In this document: in pieces, positions 27,846 to 36,148 of the stretch
Position numbering within the stretch: the stretch's first letter is position 1
Layout: the number at the start of each line of letters is the position of its first letter
Assembly: GCF_000720725.1 (NCBI RefSeq)
Contig: NZ_JOCQ01000032.1
Coordinates: forward strand, 1 to 64,000
Length of the DNA: 64,000 bases
Direction of reading: 5' to 3'
Origin: Streptomyces rimosus subsp. rimosus
GTDB taxonomy: Bacteria; Actinomycetota; Actinomycetes; Streptomycetales; Streptomycetaceae
Position numbers and translations under genes: made by a program
Notes under the pieces: model-generated
Seen by the model: only the letters and a program-made list of their open reading frames with translations
Told to the model about the DNA's origin: nothing
Databases searched by the model: none

Positions 27846-28692
27846 CCATGCGCTGCGTCCCGATCACCGACAGCAGCCGCAACGCCTCCTCCGACGGTGA
27901 GCCGGGCGCGGCGGTGTAGATGGCGACCTTCTGGTCGCGGTCGGCGATGTCCAGGACGTCGCAGGTGACGCTGACCGGGCCGACGAGCGGATGCGCGAAG
28001 GTCTTGCAGAGGGTGGGCCGGGCGGCCACGTCATGGGCGGCCCAGAGGCGGGCGAACTCCTCGCTCCCGGCGAGGAGTTCGTCGACCAGGCCGGTCACCT
28101 CCGGATCGTTGGGGTAGCGGGCCGCGGCCGCGCGCAGGTGCCGGGCCGTGGACCGGGCGAACTCGTCCGCGTCCGATACGCCGTACAGCCGCCGACCGTC
28201 CTCGCGCGGACCGAGGAAGGCTCGCCGCAGGAGGTTGCGGTCCCGGCGCGGCAGTGCTGAGAAGTCCTCCATCAGCGCGGCGGCCAGGTCGTTCCAGGCG
28301 ATGACCTCGTACGTCGCCGACAGCACGATTGCCGCCGCGTCCGGCAGCCGCTTCAGCAGATCGACGATGCTCTGCCGCACCTCGCGCGAAGGACCGGGAG
28401 GGGGGCCGGGCGGGGTGCCGGCGAGGTGGTGGAGATGGTCGCGCTCGGCTTCCGAGAGGCGCAGCGCGCGGGCGAGCTGGGCCAGCACCTCGCGGGAGGG
28501 GTGCGGAGCGCGGGCCTGCTCCAGCCGCGCGTAGTACTCGGTCGAGATGTACGCCAGCTGCGCCACCTCCTCACGCCGCAGCCCCGGCGTGCGGCGGCGC
28601 GTCCCGGTGGGCAGTCCCACATCGGCGGGCCTGATGCGTTCGCGCCTGCTGCGCAGGAAGTCGCCCAGCTCTTGTCGTACTCGCTGATCCAT
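27820..28692 (-). CDS. XRE regulator with MmyB-like ligand-binding domain
   Basis: 290 residues. An N-terminal HTH (LGDFLRSRRERIRPADVGLP, RRTPGLRREEVAQLAYISTE, YYARLEQAR) is followed by the MmyB-like domain (VLSATYEVIAWNDLAAALME, NLLRRAFLGP, PLVGPVSVTCDVLDI). MmyB-type regulators control divergent oxidoreductase genes and are thought to bind fatty-acid-like ligands. A divergent SDR gene starts 87 bp away across a palindrome, the expected arrangement. Confidence 0.92.
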   Translation of the reverse strand: MDQRVRQELGDFLRSRRERIRPADVGLPTGTRRRTPGLRREEVAQLAYISTEYYARLEQARAPHPSREVLAQLARALRLSEAERDHLHHLAGTPPGPPPGPSREVRQSIVDLLKRLPDAAAIVLSATYEVIAWNDLAAALMEDFSALPRRDRNLLRRAFLGPREDGRRLYGVSDADEFARSTARHLRAAAARYPNDPEVTGLVDELLAGSEEFARLWAAHDVAARPTLCKTFAHPLVGPVSVTCDVLDIADRDQKVAIYTAAPGSPSEEALRLLSVIGTQRMDVPADPRT

Positions 28693-28722
28693 CTCGCCAG
28701 TGTGCGCGGGGGCGCGCCACCC

Positions 28723-28747
28723 ATCCAGGTACTGCTGGTTCCTGGAT
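28723..28747. promoter_or_regulatory. operator candidate of the MmyB-type regulator
   Basis: ATCCAGG and CCTGGAT form a 7-bp inverted repeat separated by 11 bp, lying in the middle of the 86-bp gap between the regulator and the SDR gene. Position and symmetry suit binding by the neighbouring XRE/MmyB dimer. Confidence 0.65.
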
Positions 28748-28778
28748 GAGCGGGGCGGGCGCGCGCAGGCTCATCGGC

Positions 28779-29609
28779 ATGAACGACATACCTACCGTGT
28801 CTGCTGACTCTGTGCCTGCTGCCTCTGGGTCCGGTACGGCCACGCCCGTCTCGGGGCTGCTCGTCGGCAAGGTCGCCTTCGTCACCGGTGCCGGGCGGGG
28901 CATCGGCGCCGCCTCGGCGCGGCTGTTCGCCCGGGAGGGTGCCCGGGTGCTCCTCGCGGCACGTACCGAGCACCAGCTCAAGGCGGTGACGGAGGAGATC
29001 CGGGCGGCCGGCGGCACCGCGGACCATGTGGTGTGCGACCTGGCCGACCCGGCGAGCGTCCAGGCGGCCGTCGACCGGTGTGTCGAGCTGTACGGCAGGC
29101 TCGACGTGGCCTTCAACAACGGCGCCACGGGCCAGCCGCCCGGCCCGATGGACCAGCTGTCGGAGGCCGACTTCGACCACGTCTGCGCCGTCAACCTCAA
29201 AGGCCCATGGCTGGCCATGACCGCCGAGATCACCGCCATCCGCGCCACCGCGCGGCGCGGAGCCATCGTCAACACCTCCAGCGTCGGCAGTCTGATGGGC
29301 AACCCCGAGCTGCCCGCGTACGGCGCCGCGAAGCGGGCGCTCAACAGCCTCACCGCGTCGGCGGCCGTCACGTACGGCCCGGAGGACATCCGCGTCAACG
29401 CCATCGCGCCCGGCACCACGCTCACCGAGATGCTGCGCGAGTGGGACGAGAAGTCCCCCGGCACCATCGAGCAGCTCAACGCGCAGACCCCGCTTGGCCG
29501 CCCCGCCGACCCGGAAGAGATCGCCCAGGCCGCGGCCTGGCTCCTCAGCGACCGCTCCTCCTACGTCACCGGGACGGTGCTCCGGGTGGACGGAGGGATG
29601 CGGGCCTGA
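28779..29609 (+). CDS. SDR family oxidoreductase
   Basis: 276 residues, classical SDR: TGAGRGIGAASARLF for the cofactor, NNGATG, NTSSVGS with the catalytic Ser, PAYGAAKRALN with YxxxK, and a C-terminal SSYVTGTVLRVDGGMRA. The first 25 residues are Ala/Ser/Thr-rich. Controlled in all likelihood by the divergent MmyB-type regulator. Substrate unknown. Confidence 0.92.
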   Translation: MNDIPTVSADSVPAASGSGTATPVSGLLVGKVAFVTGAGRGIGAASARLFAREGARVLLAARTEHQLKAVTEEIRAAGGTADHVVCDLADPASVQAAVDRCVELYGRLDVAFNNGATGQPPGPMDQLSEADFDHVCAVNLKGPWLAMTAEITAIRATARRGAIVNTSSVGSLMGNPELPAYGAAKRALNSLTASAAVTYGPEDIRVNAIAPGTTLTEMLREWDEKSPGTIEQLNAQTPLGRPADPEEIAQAAAWLLSDRSSYVTGTVLRVDGGMRA

Positions 29610-29639
29610 GCCGCCCTCCCGCGGCGGGAGAACGGTCCG

Positions 29640-29790
29640 GACCGCTCCGTACGGGCCCGGCCCTGCGTACGGGCTCGACCGCTCCGTGCGGGCCCGGTCA
29701 CTCCGTGCGGGCCGACCGCTCCGTGCAGGCGTGACCACCGCATGCAGGCCCGGCCACTGCGTACAGGCCCGACCCGCTCCGTACGGCCCC
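29640..29790. repeat. degenerate tandem repeat of about 21 bp
   Basis: Six to seven imperfect copies of a unit around CTCCGTACGGGCCCGGTCA fill the gap between the SDR and RecQ 3' ends. The copies diverge more than in the other arrays. Confidence 0.7.
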
Positions 29791-29793
29791 GTT

Positions 29794-31902
29794 TCACTCC
29801 TCCTCGTACGGCGGCTCCCCCCAGTCCGGTTCATCCCAGCCCAGCTCATCGCTGAACCCGGCGCCCGGGCCTTCGGTGGTCGGCGCGCCCGCGGTAGGAC
29901 CTCCCGCGGGCGCGCCCCCAGCCGGTCCACCCGAGGCAGGCGCACCCGAGGCAGGCGCACCTGCGGTCGCCCCATCCGCGGCTGACGCGCCCGCAGCTGA
30001 CGCGCCCGCAGCCGACGCGCCCGCAGTCGACGCCCCCTGCCCCGCCAGCACGTCCAGGATCTGCTCGCCGTACTTCGCGAGCTTGTTCTCGCCCACGCCG
30101 CTCACCGAGCCGAGTGCGGCCAGGCTCGCCGGGTGGGCCGTGGCGATCTCGCGCAGCGTGGCGTCGTGGAAGATCACGTACGCCGGTACGCCCTGCTCCT
30201 TGGCCGTACGCGCCCGCCAGGCCCGCAGCTCCTCGAAGACCGGAACGGCCTCCTCCGGCAGGTCCACCGGCGCCGCGCGCCGCCCCTTGGCCGCCTTCGC
30301 GGCCTTGGCGGCCTTGGCCGTCTTCTCGGGCTCGCGCCGCATCGGCACCTCACGCCGCCCCCGCAGCACCTCACCGCTCTCCTCGGTGAGCACCAGCGTG
30401 CCGTAGTCGCCCTCCACCGCGAGCAGCCGCTGCGCCAGCAACTGCCGCACCACGCCCCGCCATTCGGCCTCGCGCAGATCGCTCCCGATCCCGAAGACGC
30501 TCAGCGCGTCGTGATCGAACTGGATGACCTTCGCGGTCTTCTTCCCCAGCAGGATGTCGATGATCTGTCCGGCGCCGAACTTCTGCTTCCGCTCCCGCTG
30601 CAACCGCACCACCGTGGAGAGCAGCTTCTGCGCGGGGACCGTGCCGTCCCAGGTCTGCGGCGGCGTCAGGCACGTGTCGCAGTTCCCGCACGGGCCGCTC
30701 TCCTGCCCGAAGTAGGCGAGCAGCCGCACCCGCCGGCACTCCACCGTCTCGCACAGTGCCAGCATCGCGTCGAGGTGCGCCGTCAGCCGCCTGCGGTGGG
30801 CGTCGTCGCCGTCCGATCCGTCGATCATCTTGCGCTGCTGGACGACGTCCTGGAGCCCGTACGCCAGCCACGCCGTTGACGGCTGGCCGTCCCGCCCCGC
30901 GCGGCCCGTTTCCTGGTAATAGCCCTCCACCGATTTCGGCAGGTCGAGGTGGGCCACGAACCGTACGTCCGGCTTGTCGATGCCCATCCCGAACGCGATG
31001 GTGGCGACGACAACCACCCCGTCCTCCCGCAGAAAACGCGCCTGGTGTTCCGCGCGCGTCCGCGCTTCCAGCCCGGCGTGATACGGAAGCGCCGTGATCC
31101 CGTTCTGCGCCAGGAATTCGGCGGTCTTCTCCACCGAAGCGCGCGAGAGGCAGTACACGATTCCGGCGTCACCGGCGTGCTCGGTACGCAGCAATTCCAG
31201 CAGCTGCTTCTTCGGGTCGCTCTTGCCGGCGATACGGTACTGAATGTTCGGCCGGTCGAAACTGGCCACGAAATGCCGGGCGCCCTCCATGCCCAGCCGT
31301 GTGGTGATCTCCCGGTGGGTGGCCTCCGTGGCCGTCGCCGTCAGCGCCATCCGCGGCACCTCGGGCCACCGCTCGCGCAGCATCGACAGGGCCAGGTAGT
31401 CCGGCCGGAAGTCGTGGCCCCACTGCGCGACGCAGTGCGCCTCGTCGATCGCGAACAGGGAGATCTTGCCCCGGTCCAGCAGGTTCAGCGTCTGCTCCAC
31501 GCGCAGCCGCTCCGGCGCCAGATACAGCAGGTCCAGCTCCCCGGAAAGGAACTCGGCCTCCACCAGCCGCCGCTCTTCGAAGTCCTGCGTGGAATTGAGG
31601 AACCCGGCCCGGACCCCCAGCGCCCGCAGCGCGTCGACCTGGTCCTGCATGAGCGCGATCAGCGGCGAGATCACGATCCCGACCCCGGGCCGCACCAGCG
31701 CCGGAATCTGGTAGCAGAGGGATTTCCCGCCGCCGGTCGGCATCAGTACGACCGCGTCGCCACCCGTTATGACGTGCTCAATGATCGTTTGCTGTTCCCC
31801 GCGGAACGCGTCGTAACCGAATACCCGCCGCAGCACGCCCACTGCGCCACTGGCGTCGTCCACCGTTTCCCCGGCCCCGGGAGCCATCTCCACCTCGCTC
31901 AT
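29794..31902 (-). CDS. recQ: RecQ-family ATP-dependent DNA helicase
   Basis: 702 residues. Walker A MPTGGGKS with K60, DEAH at 153-156, motif III ALTATAT, motif VI QETGRAGRDG; RecQ zinc cluster with CRRVRLLAYFGQ, then CGNCDTC; winged helix; HRDC near 555-625 (ELRAWRARTAKEQGVPAYVI, then LAALGSVSGVGENKLAKYG). Unwinds DNA 3'-5' in repair and recombination. Two low-complexity regions are unusual: a KAAKAAKAAK linker before HRDC and a C-terminal tail of about 75 Ala/Gly/Ser/Pro residues encoded by 15-bp repeats, ending in an acidic patch (DEPDWGEPPYEEE). Confidence 0.95.
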   Translation of the reverse strand: MSEVEMAPGAGETVDDASGAVGVLRRVFGYDAFRGEQQTIIEHVITGGDAVVLMPTGGGKSLCYQIPALVRPGVGIVISPLIALMQDQVDALRALGVRAGFLNSTQDFEERRLVEAEFLSGELDLLYLAPERLRVEQTLNLLDRGKISLFAIDEAHCVAQWGHDFRPDYLALSMLRERWPEVPRMALTATATEATHREITTRLGMEGARHFVASFDRPNIQYRIAGKSDPKKQLLELLRTEHAGDAGIVYCLSRASVEKTAEFLAQNGITALPYHAGLEARTRAEHQARFLREDGVVVVATIAFGMGIDKPDVRFVAHLDLPKSVEGYYQETGRAGRDGQPSTAWLAYGLQDVVQQRKMIDGSDGDDAHRRRLTAHLDAMLALCETVECRRVRLLAYFGQESGPCGNCDTCLTPPQTWDGTVPAQKLLSTVVRLQRERKQKFGAGQIIDILLGKKTAKVIQFDHDALSVFGIGSDLREAEWRGVVRQLLAQRLLAVEGDYGTLVLTEESGEVLRGRREVPMRREPEKTAKAAKAAKAAKGRRAAPVDLPEEAVPVFEELRAWRARTAKEQGVPAYVIFHDATLREIATAHPASLAALGSVSGVGENKLAKYGEQILDVLAGQGASTAGASAAGASAAGASAADGATAGAPASGAPASGGPAGGAPAGGPTAGAPTTEGPGAGFSDELGWDEPDWGEPPYEEE
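29933..30035 (-). repeat. 15-bp tandem repeats in the recQ tail
   Basis: Units near GCTGACGCGCCCGCA (plus strand) recur about four times, next to a duplicated GGCAGGCGCACCCGA-type unit. They encode repeated Gly-Ala-Ser-Ala-Ala and Gly-Ala-Pro-Ala-Ser blocks. Confidence 0.75.
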
Positions 31903-32265
31903 GCCAGCAGCGTACGAGCTATCCCGCCACCCGCGCTCAAGCCTGTGGATAACTCGGCGCGGGACCGGCCGCCTCTGCTACTCCCGCGCAGCTCGCACGG
32001 CCGCTGCGGCGCCGCAGGGCCTTGGCGTCCTCGTACAACGAAATCCACCACCCAGCCGTCTCACACGACGACGAGGAACACCGAACAACGCCGTACAACG
32101 CCGTACAACGCCGTCAACGCCGTCAACGCCCGCGACCCAACGCAGGCTGTACGGCCCATACAGCCTGCGGGGCCCGCTCAGCACCCCGACACGTTCCAGC
32201 AACCCGTCCCACACCCTGACGCACCCAGTAGCGCCCATCGGCCTTCTTCACTCCCGGAGACCCAC
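31903..32265. other. gene-free interval upstream of the DUF4232 protein
   Basis: 363 bp between divergent recQ and the secreted protein. At 32090-32140 an AACGCCGTACAACGCCGT-type repeat of 9-10 bp occurs about five times. The rightward 100 bp are strongly C-rich on the plus strand. Promoters of both genes are expected near 31930-32080. Confidence 0.45.
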
Positions 32266-32793
32266 ATGCGCTTCCACCGCCCCGCCACCCTCCTCCTCAC
32301 CACCGCCGCCGCAACACTCATGACCTTCACCACCCCCACCACCACCGCCTCAGCCACCACCCCCTCCACTCCCTCCATCCCCTCCACCACCTCCCCACCC
32401 CGCCCCTGCCCCGAATCCGCCCTGAAGATCACCGCATCCACCCTCACCCCTCAGCACCCCGACACCCTGCGCATCAGCGCCACCAACCGCACCACCACCT
32501 GCGTCATCGACCGCATCCCCACCGTGACCTTCGGTGACCTGGACGGCGCCGCGCAGCCCGACCCGCCCTCCGAGAGCGCCCCGTACCGGCTCGCGCCGGG
32601 GGCCAGTGCGTACGCGACGGTCCGTACGGTCACCGGCGGGCCGTCCCCGTCCACCCGTACCGTCGGCTTCGTCACCGTCGCCGCCGACCCCGCCCACCAC
32701 GGCCGCCGCTTCGACGCCGCGGCCCTGGGTGCGCCCGCCGGCATCCCCGTCTGGTCGCCGACCACGACCTGGTGGCGCCCGAGCGCCCGCTGA
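32266..32793 (+). CDS. secreted DUF4232-like protein
   Basis: 175 residues. Signal peptide MRFHRPATLLLTTAAATLM with a cleavage region after TTASATT, a Thr/Ser/Pro linker, then a domain with two Cys (CPESALKITAS and TTTCVIDRIPTVTF) that fits the DUF4232 immunoglobulin-like secreted family: RLAPGASAYATVRTV is its usual central strand. Probably extracellular; function unknown. GGAGA precedes the ATG at 32266. Codons in the first third are unusually C-rich. Confidence 0.75.
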   Translation: MRFHRPATLLLTTAAATLMTFTTPTTTASATTPSTPSIPSTTSPPRPCPESALKITASTLTPQHPDTLRISATNRTTTCVIDRIPTVTFGDLDGAAQPDPPSESAPYRLAPGASAYATVRTVTGGPSPSTRTVGFVTVAADPAHHGRRFDAAALGAPAGIPVWSPTTTWWRPSAR

Positions 32794-32898
32794 TCAAGTC
32801 GGCGCCGTACGGCCACCCCGCGGTTCAACTGGCGTACGCCGGGGGCGGGTTATGGCGAACCGCCCGCCCCCGCCCCCGTCATCCACCAAAGTGAGCGC

Positions 32899-33183
32899 AT
32901 GAGTCTCACGACTGCCGGCGAGTCGCCGGGCCCCGTGCGTTTCTTCCTGCTGTGCGACCGCATGGGCTGCGATTCCCGCGCCGTTCTCGACCTGGTCGTC
33001 GCCGATCCGCCGCCGGACATCGAGAAGGACCTCTTCGGTCACCTCTTGCACAGTGCCAAGACGGCCGCCCCGCACATCGCCGACATGGGCTGGACGTACT
33101 ACCAGGGCGACGGTTACTGGTGCCCGCGCTGTTCAGCCCCGCGTTCCCAGCGCCCCCGCCGGGGCCGCACCCGCTCGTCCTGA
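32899..33183 (+). CDS. small hypothetical protein with paired Cys motifs
   Basis: 94 residues, cytoplasmic. FFLLCDRMGCDSR near residues 15-27 and YWCPRCSAP near 73-81 give two Cys pairs that could hold a zinc ion. The C-terminus is Arg-rich. An AAAGTGAG site precedes the ATG. Function unknown. Confidence 0.6.
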   Translation: MSLTTAGESPGPVRFFLLCDRMGCDSRAVLDLVVADPPPDIEKDLFGHLLHSAKTAAPHIADMGWTYYQGDGYWCPRCSAPRSQRPRRGRTRSS

Positions 33184-33191
33184 CTCCCGGG

Positions 33192-33245
33192 CCGCGTCCC
33201 GTTCGCCCGTTCGCCCGTTCGCGCGCTCCGCCCGTTCGCCCATTC
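33192..33245. repeat. 8-bp tandem repeat
   Basis: CCCGTTCG-type units repeat six to seven times after the small Cys-pair gene. Intergenic. Confidence 0.7.
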
Positions 33246-33419
33246 CGCCCGACCCTCGAACAAGAGTAACTGGCTGGTAGCACTCCGTAAGATTTTGCCT
33301 TCTTTCCTTGCACGCTTGAGCACTCCTGAACGCTATTGCGGGCAGAGAGCTCGTACTGGCTCTCCGGTGCCGGGACGAGCAGGCACCGTCCACCCCCGAC
33401 CGGAGGGACCGAGGGCTCC

Positions 33420-33791
33420 GTGAACCTTGATCTCGTACGTGACTGGACCGTGGCCGCCATCGCGGCCCGGGTGTTCAGCGCCGACATACGAATGCTGCTG
33501 CGCCGCCTCGCCGCCGCCCAGGTGCTGGCGGGCGTAGCCGAACTCACGCGCGCCGGCGCGGGAACCCGTACCGGTGCCGCCACCCGCGAACGCCTCCGTA
33601 CCCGAACCCGCAGCCGTGCCGATGCCCCCGCCCGCCGGCCGCGCGACTACGCCTCTCCGTACGTCTCCCCGTACGTATCCCCGGATGTCTCCCCGCCCGT
33701 CTCCCCGTACAACTCGCCGTACGACGACCCCTCCGGCGCTTCCTCCTACGACCCCCAGCGCGATCACGACCTCCGGGAGGGCGAGCGCTGA
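33420..33791 (+). CDS. hypothetical protein, first gene of the sigma-factor operon
   Basis: 123 residues. The first 60 look folded and helical (VNLDLVRDWTVAAIAARVFS, ADIRMLLRRLAAAQVLAGVA); the rest is Arg/Ala/Pro/Ser/Tyr low-complexity with a repeated SPYV unit from 12-bp repeats at 33652-33722. The stop overlaps the sigma-factor ATG by 1 bp, so the product is probably functionally linked to it, for example as a partner or anti-sigma protein; that is inference. GTG start with GAGGG nearby. Confidence 0.65.
   Translation: MNLDLVRDWTVAAIAARVFSADIRMLLRRLAAAQVLAGVAELTRAGAGTRTGAATRERLRTRTRSRADAPARRPRDYASPYVSPYVSPDVSPPVSPYNSPYDDPSGASSYDPQRDHDLREGER
33652..33722 (+). repeat. 12-bp tandem repeat encoding SPYV units
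   Basis: About six units near TCCCCGTACGTC inside the first gene of the sigma-factor operon. In frame. Confidence 0.75.
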
Positions 33792-34510
33792 TGTCCGAAC
33801 GCGAGCCGAGCGCCGACCACGACCCGCGGCCCGGACCGGTCCGGGGGCCGCACGCGGCCCCCACCCGTACACCCCAATCCGCCACCGGCCCCCAGAAGTA
33901 TCCTTTCCGCCCGCCCGGCGCGCCGGGAACGGCCGGCACCCCCGGCGCCACCGGCACCCCCGGCACCCACACCCTCCCCAGCATCGGCCTGCCCGCCGAC
34001 TTCCGCGCCTTCCACCAGCTCTACCGCGCCGGATACATCCGGTACGCCGAGCTCTACCTGAAGTCCCGCGCGGACGCCGAGGAAGCCGTGGACCTGGCCT
34101 TCGAGCAGCTCATGCTCGCCTGGCCGACCGTTCTGCGACAGGCGGTCCCCGAGGCGTACGCCTGGCGCGTGGTGAAGCACCGCACCATCGACCACGCCAG
34201 GGCCCGCGGCCGCCGCCCGGTCGTCGTCGACGTCGCCGCGTTCGAGACCCACTCCCTGCGCCACGCCCTCGACCCCATCAGCGAGTTGGAGGAATCCCTC
34301 ACCCTCTACCAGACACTCGCCGCGCTGCCCGAGCGCCAGCGGGACGTCATGCTGCTGCGGTACGCCCTCGGATACGCCACCAAGGAAACGGCGCGCCTCA
34401 TGGGGATCACCGAGGCCGGCGTCCGCTCGACCATCCGCCACGCACTCCGCCGTCTGCGCCAGGCTTTCGGCCTGGAGGAAGGGGAAGACGATGCCCGCCT
34501 CGCCGACTGA
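33791..34510 (+). CDS. ECF-type RNA polymerase sigma factor
   Basis: 239 residues. About 70 N-terminal residues are Pro/Gly/Thr-rich. Region 2 follows (FRAFHQLYRAGYIRYAELYL, ADAEEAVDLAFEQLMLAWP, WRVVKHRTIDHARA), then region 4 (LAALPERQRDVMLLRYALGY, TKETARLMGITEAGVRSTIR, HALRRLR) with its helix-turn-helix. Short two-domain architecture indicates a group 4 sigma factor. TGATG overlap with the upstream gene and a 20-bp overlap with the downstream one make a tight three-gene unit. No membrane anti-sigma factor is encoded, so signal input is unclear. Confidence 0.85.
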   Translation: MSEREPSADHDPRPGPVRGPHAAPTRTPQSATGPQKYPFRPPGAPGTAGTPGATGTPGTHTLPSIGLPADFRAFHQLYRAGYIRYAELYLKSRADAEEAVDLAFEQLMLAWPTVLRQAVPEAYAWRVVKHRTIDHARARGRRPVVVDVAAFETHSLRHALDPISELEESLTLYQTLAALPERQRDVMLLRYALGYATKETARLMGITEAGVRSTIRHALRRLRQAFGLEEGEDDARLAD

Positions 34511-35255
34511 TCTCGACCGCCTCCTGGCCAAGGCCCGCCTCGACACGCCCCCTTACACAGAACGCGAGGTGGCCGCTGCCGAGGCCCGGTTGAGCGCCCG
34601 GGTGGCCGACCGTGTCCTGCACGGCGCCCTGTCCTTCGACGCCGCCATACAGGCCCGCGTGGAAGCCGCCCTGGGCCGCGACCGCACCACCGGCGAACGC
34701 GGCGAACCCGCCGAACAACGCCGGATGCACGACGCCGCGCAGGATCTCCAGCGCCTCTGCGCCCTCGTCGTCGCCGAGCCCGAAGCCCTCCACCAGATGT
34801 CCGCCTTCATCGGCGGCGGACGTCTCCTCGAACCCGACGGCGCGCGCGTACTGGCCTGCGTCCTGCAACTGGCCGGGCGCGAGGACTCCGCCCGCTTCTG
34901 GTGGCAGTACGCCGCCGGCGCCGGCGACACCTCCTCCGCCTACTGCCTCTACCTCCACCACCTCTCCCTCGCCGAAGTCGGCGAGGCCCACTGGTGGCAC
35001 GCCCACGCCGACCCGGACCGCCCCGCCCGCACCCGTCCCTCGGCCGACGCGTACGACCTGGTCATCTCCTGGGCCGTAAGCCTCGAAGTGGCCCGGGGCT
35101 TCGCCCCGCCGCCGACCCGCACCACAGCCGCCGCCGTACTCGGCTACGTCTCCAAGGCCATCCAATTCACCGACAACCCCGACCTGGACCTGCCCCTGCC
35201 ACCGGTCGGCTTCGCGGAACGGATCACCCAACTGACCACGTCGAAGCACGGTTGA
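34491..35255 (+). CDS. hypothetical helical protein coupled to the sigma factor
   Basis: 254 residues, soluble and predominantly helical. LLAKARLDTPPYTEREVAAA is the start; the middle has tetratricopeptide/Sel1-like features (LLEPDGARVLACVLQLAGRE, SARFWWQYAAGAGDTSSAYC, LYLHHLSLAEVGEAHWWHAH). Its first 20 bp overlap the sigma-factor gene. A partner that binds or times the sigma factor is plausible. Not recognised as a known anti-sigma family. Confidence 0.75.
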   Translation: MPASPTDLDRLLAKARLDTPPYTEREVAAAEARLSARVADRVLHGALSFDAAIQARVEAALGRDRTTGERGEPAEQRRMHDAAQDLQRLCALVVAEPEALHQMSAFIGGGRLLEPDGARVLACVLQLAGREDSARFWWQYAAGAGDTSSAYCLYLHHLSLAEVGEAHWWHAHADPDRPARTRPSADAYDLVISWAVSLEVARGFAPPPTRTTAAAVLGYVSKAIQFTDNPDLDLPLPPVGFAERITQLTTSKHG

Positions 35256-35298
35256 CGGCGCCCATCGGTACGGGCGCGAAGTGCGGGGGACGGCGCGG

Positions 35299-36051
35299 TC
35301 AATCGCGACGGTCCGCGGCATGCGCGACGGCCGCCCTGGCCAGCCCCGCGATCAGCGGATGCGCCCGTCCGCCGTCGCCACCTCGCCCGTCGCCGTCTCG
35401 TCCGCTGCCCTCACCGTCCAGTTCGGGCTGAAAGAGGGTGGCCAAGAAGAAGGGGTGATCGCGCAGTTCGGCGATACGGACATCCCCGGCCTCATCGGTG
35501 CCGCTGAAGACCAGTCCATGCTCACGCAAGACGCCGAGGTACCGCGCATTGGGACCGTAGTTGCAGTGGTATCTCGCTTGCGTACGGCCCGCACCGATCA
35601 GCTCCGCCGCCCGCGATCCGGGAGCGATGTCGACGAGGCCCTCATGACCGACGAGCGAGCAGGCCATCGCCACGACCACGGCTTCTTCGGCAGCGATACC
35701 CGGCTCGTTCTCGGCATGCCCGGCACGGTCCAAGCCGCACACATTCCGAGCGAACTCCAGCAGCATGTGCTGAAAGCCCCCACAGGTGCCCAGAAAGGGA
35801 ATGCCTCCCTCGCGTGCAGCCCGTATCGCCGCCACCACCCCGGCCTCACTACGGTACGGACTCCCCGGCACCACCCAAACCGCGTCGAACCCCTCCACCC
35901 CCTGCCCTGCATCCTCACTGCGCACCCAGTACGCATCCAGATCCAGCCCCTCCCGCACCCGCAACGCGTCGAGCAGACCAGGAATGCGGACGTGGGACCG
36001 AACAGCCGCGGAACGATCCCCAACCAAAGCGATACGAGCGGTATATGCCAT
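35299..36051 (-). CDS. CTP synthase C-terminal-like class I glutamine amidotransferase
   Basis: 250 residues. RIALVGDRSAAVRSH opens the domain; PGSPYRSEAGVVAAIRAARE and IPFLGTCGGFQHMLLEFARN hold the nucleophile C90. The block that carries the catalytic His-x-Glu in active amidotransferases reads LFQPEL here, so the His is a Gln. The domain matches the stand-alone CTP-synthase-like (seleno)protein group; glutaminase activity is doubtful. Start at 36051; an ATG four codons upstream is possible. Divergent from the LysR gene. Confidence 0.85.
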   Translation of the reverse strand: MAYTARIALVGDRSAAVRSHVRIPGLLDALRVREGLDLDAYWVRSEDAGQGVEGFDAVWVVPGSPYRSEAGVVAAIRAAREGGIPFLGTCGGFQHMLLEFARNVCGLDRAGHAENEPGIAAEEAVVVAMACSLVGHEGLVDIAPGSRAAELIGAGRTQARYHCNYGPNARYLGVLREHGLVFSGTDEAGDVRIAELRDHPFFLATLFQPELDGEGSGRDGDGRGGDGGRAHPLIAGLARAAVAHAADRRD

Positions 36052-36148
36052 GCCGAGGATCATCCATCCGCGTCCCGAATCACGTCCAACAATGATGTCT
36101 GCACCGTCCATAAGGCCTACTGATGCCGATCGATGATGCTTGTTGTCC

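Noticed and set aside
28353..29975. 540-codon minus-strand frame opposite the SDR gene
   Set aside because: Antisense shadow of a classical SDR with intact active site; no ribosome site and low-complexity translation.
30949..32793. 614-codon plus-strand frame ending in the DUF4232 protein
   Set aside because: Only the last 175 codons from the ATG at 32266 form a protein with signal peptide; the rest is antisense to recQ.
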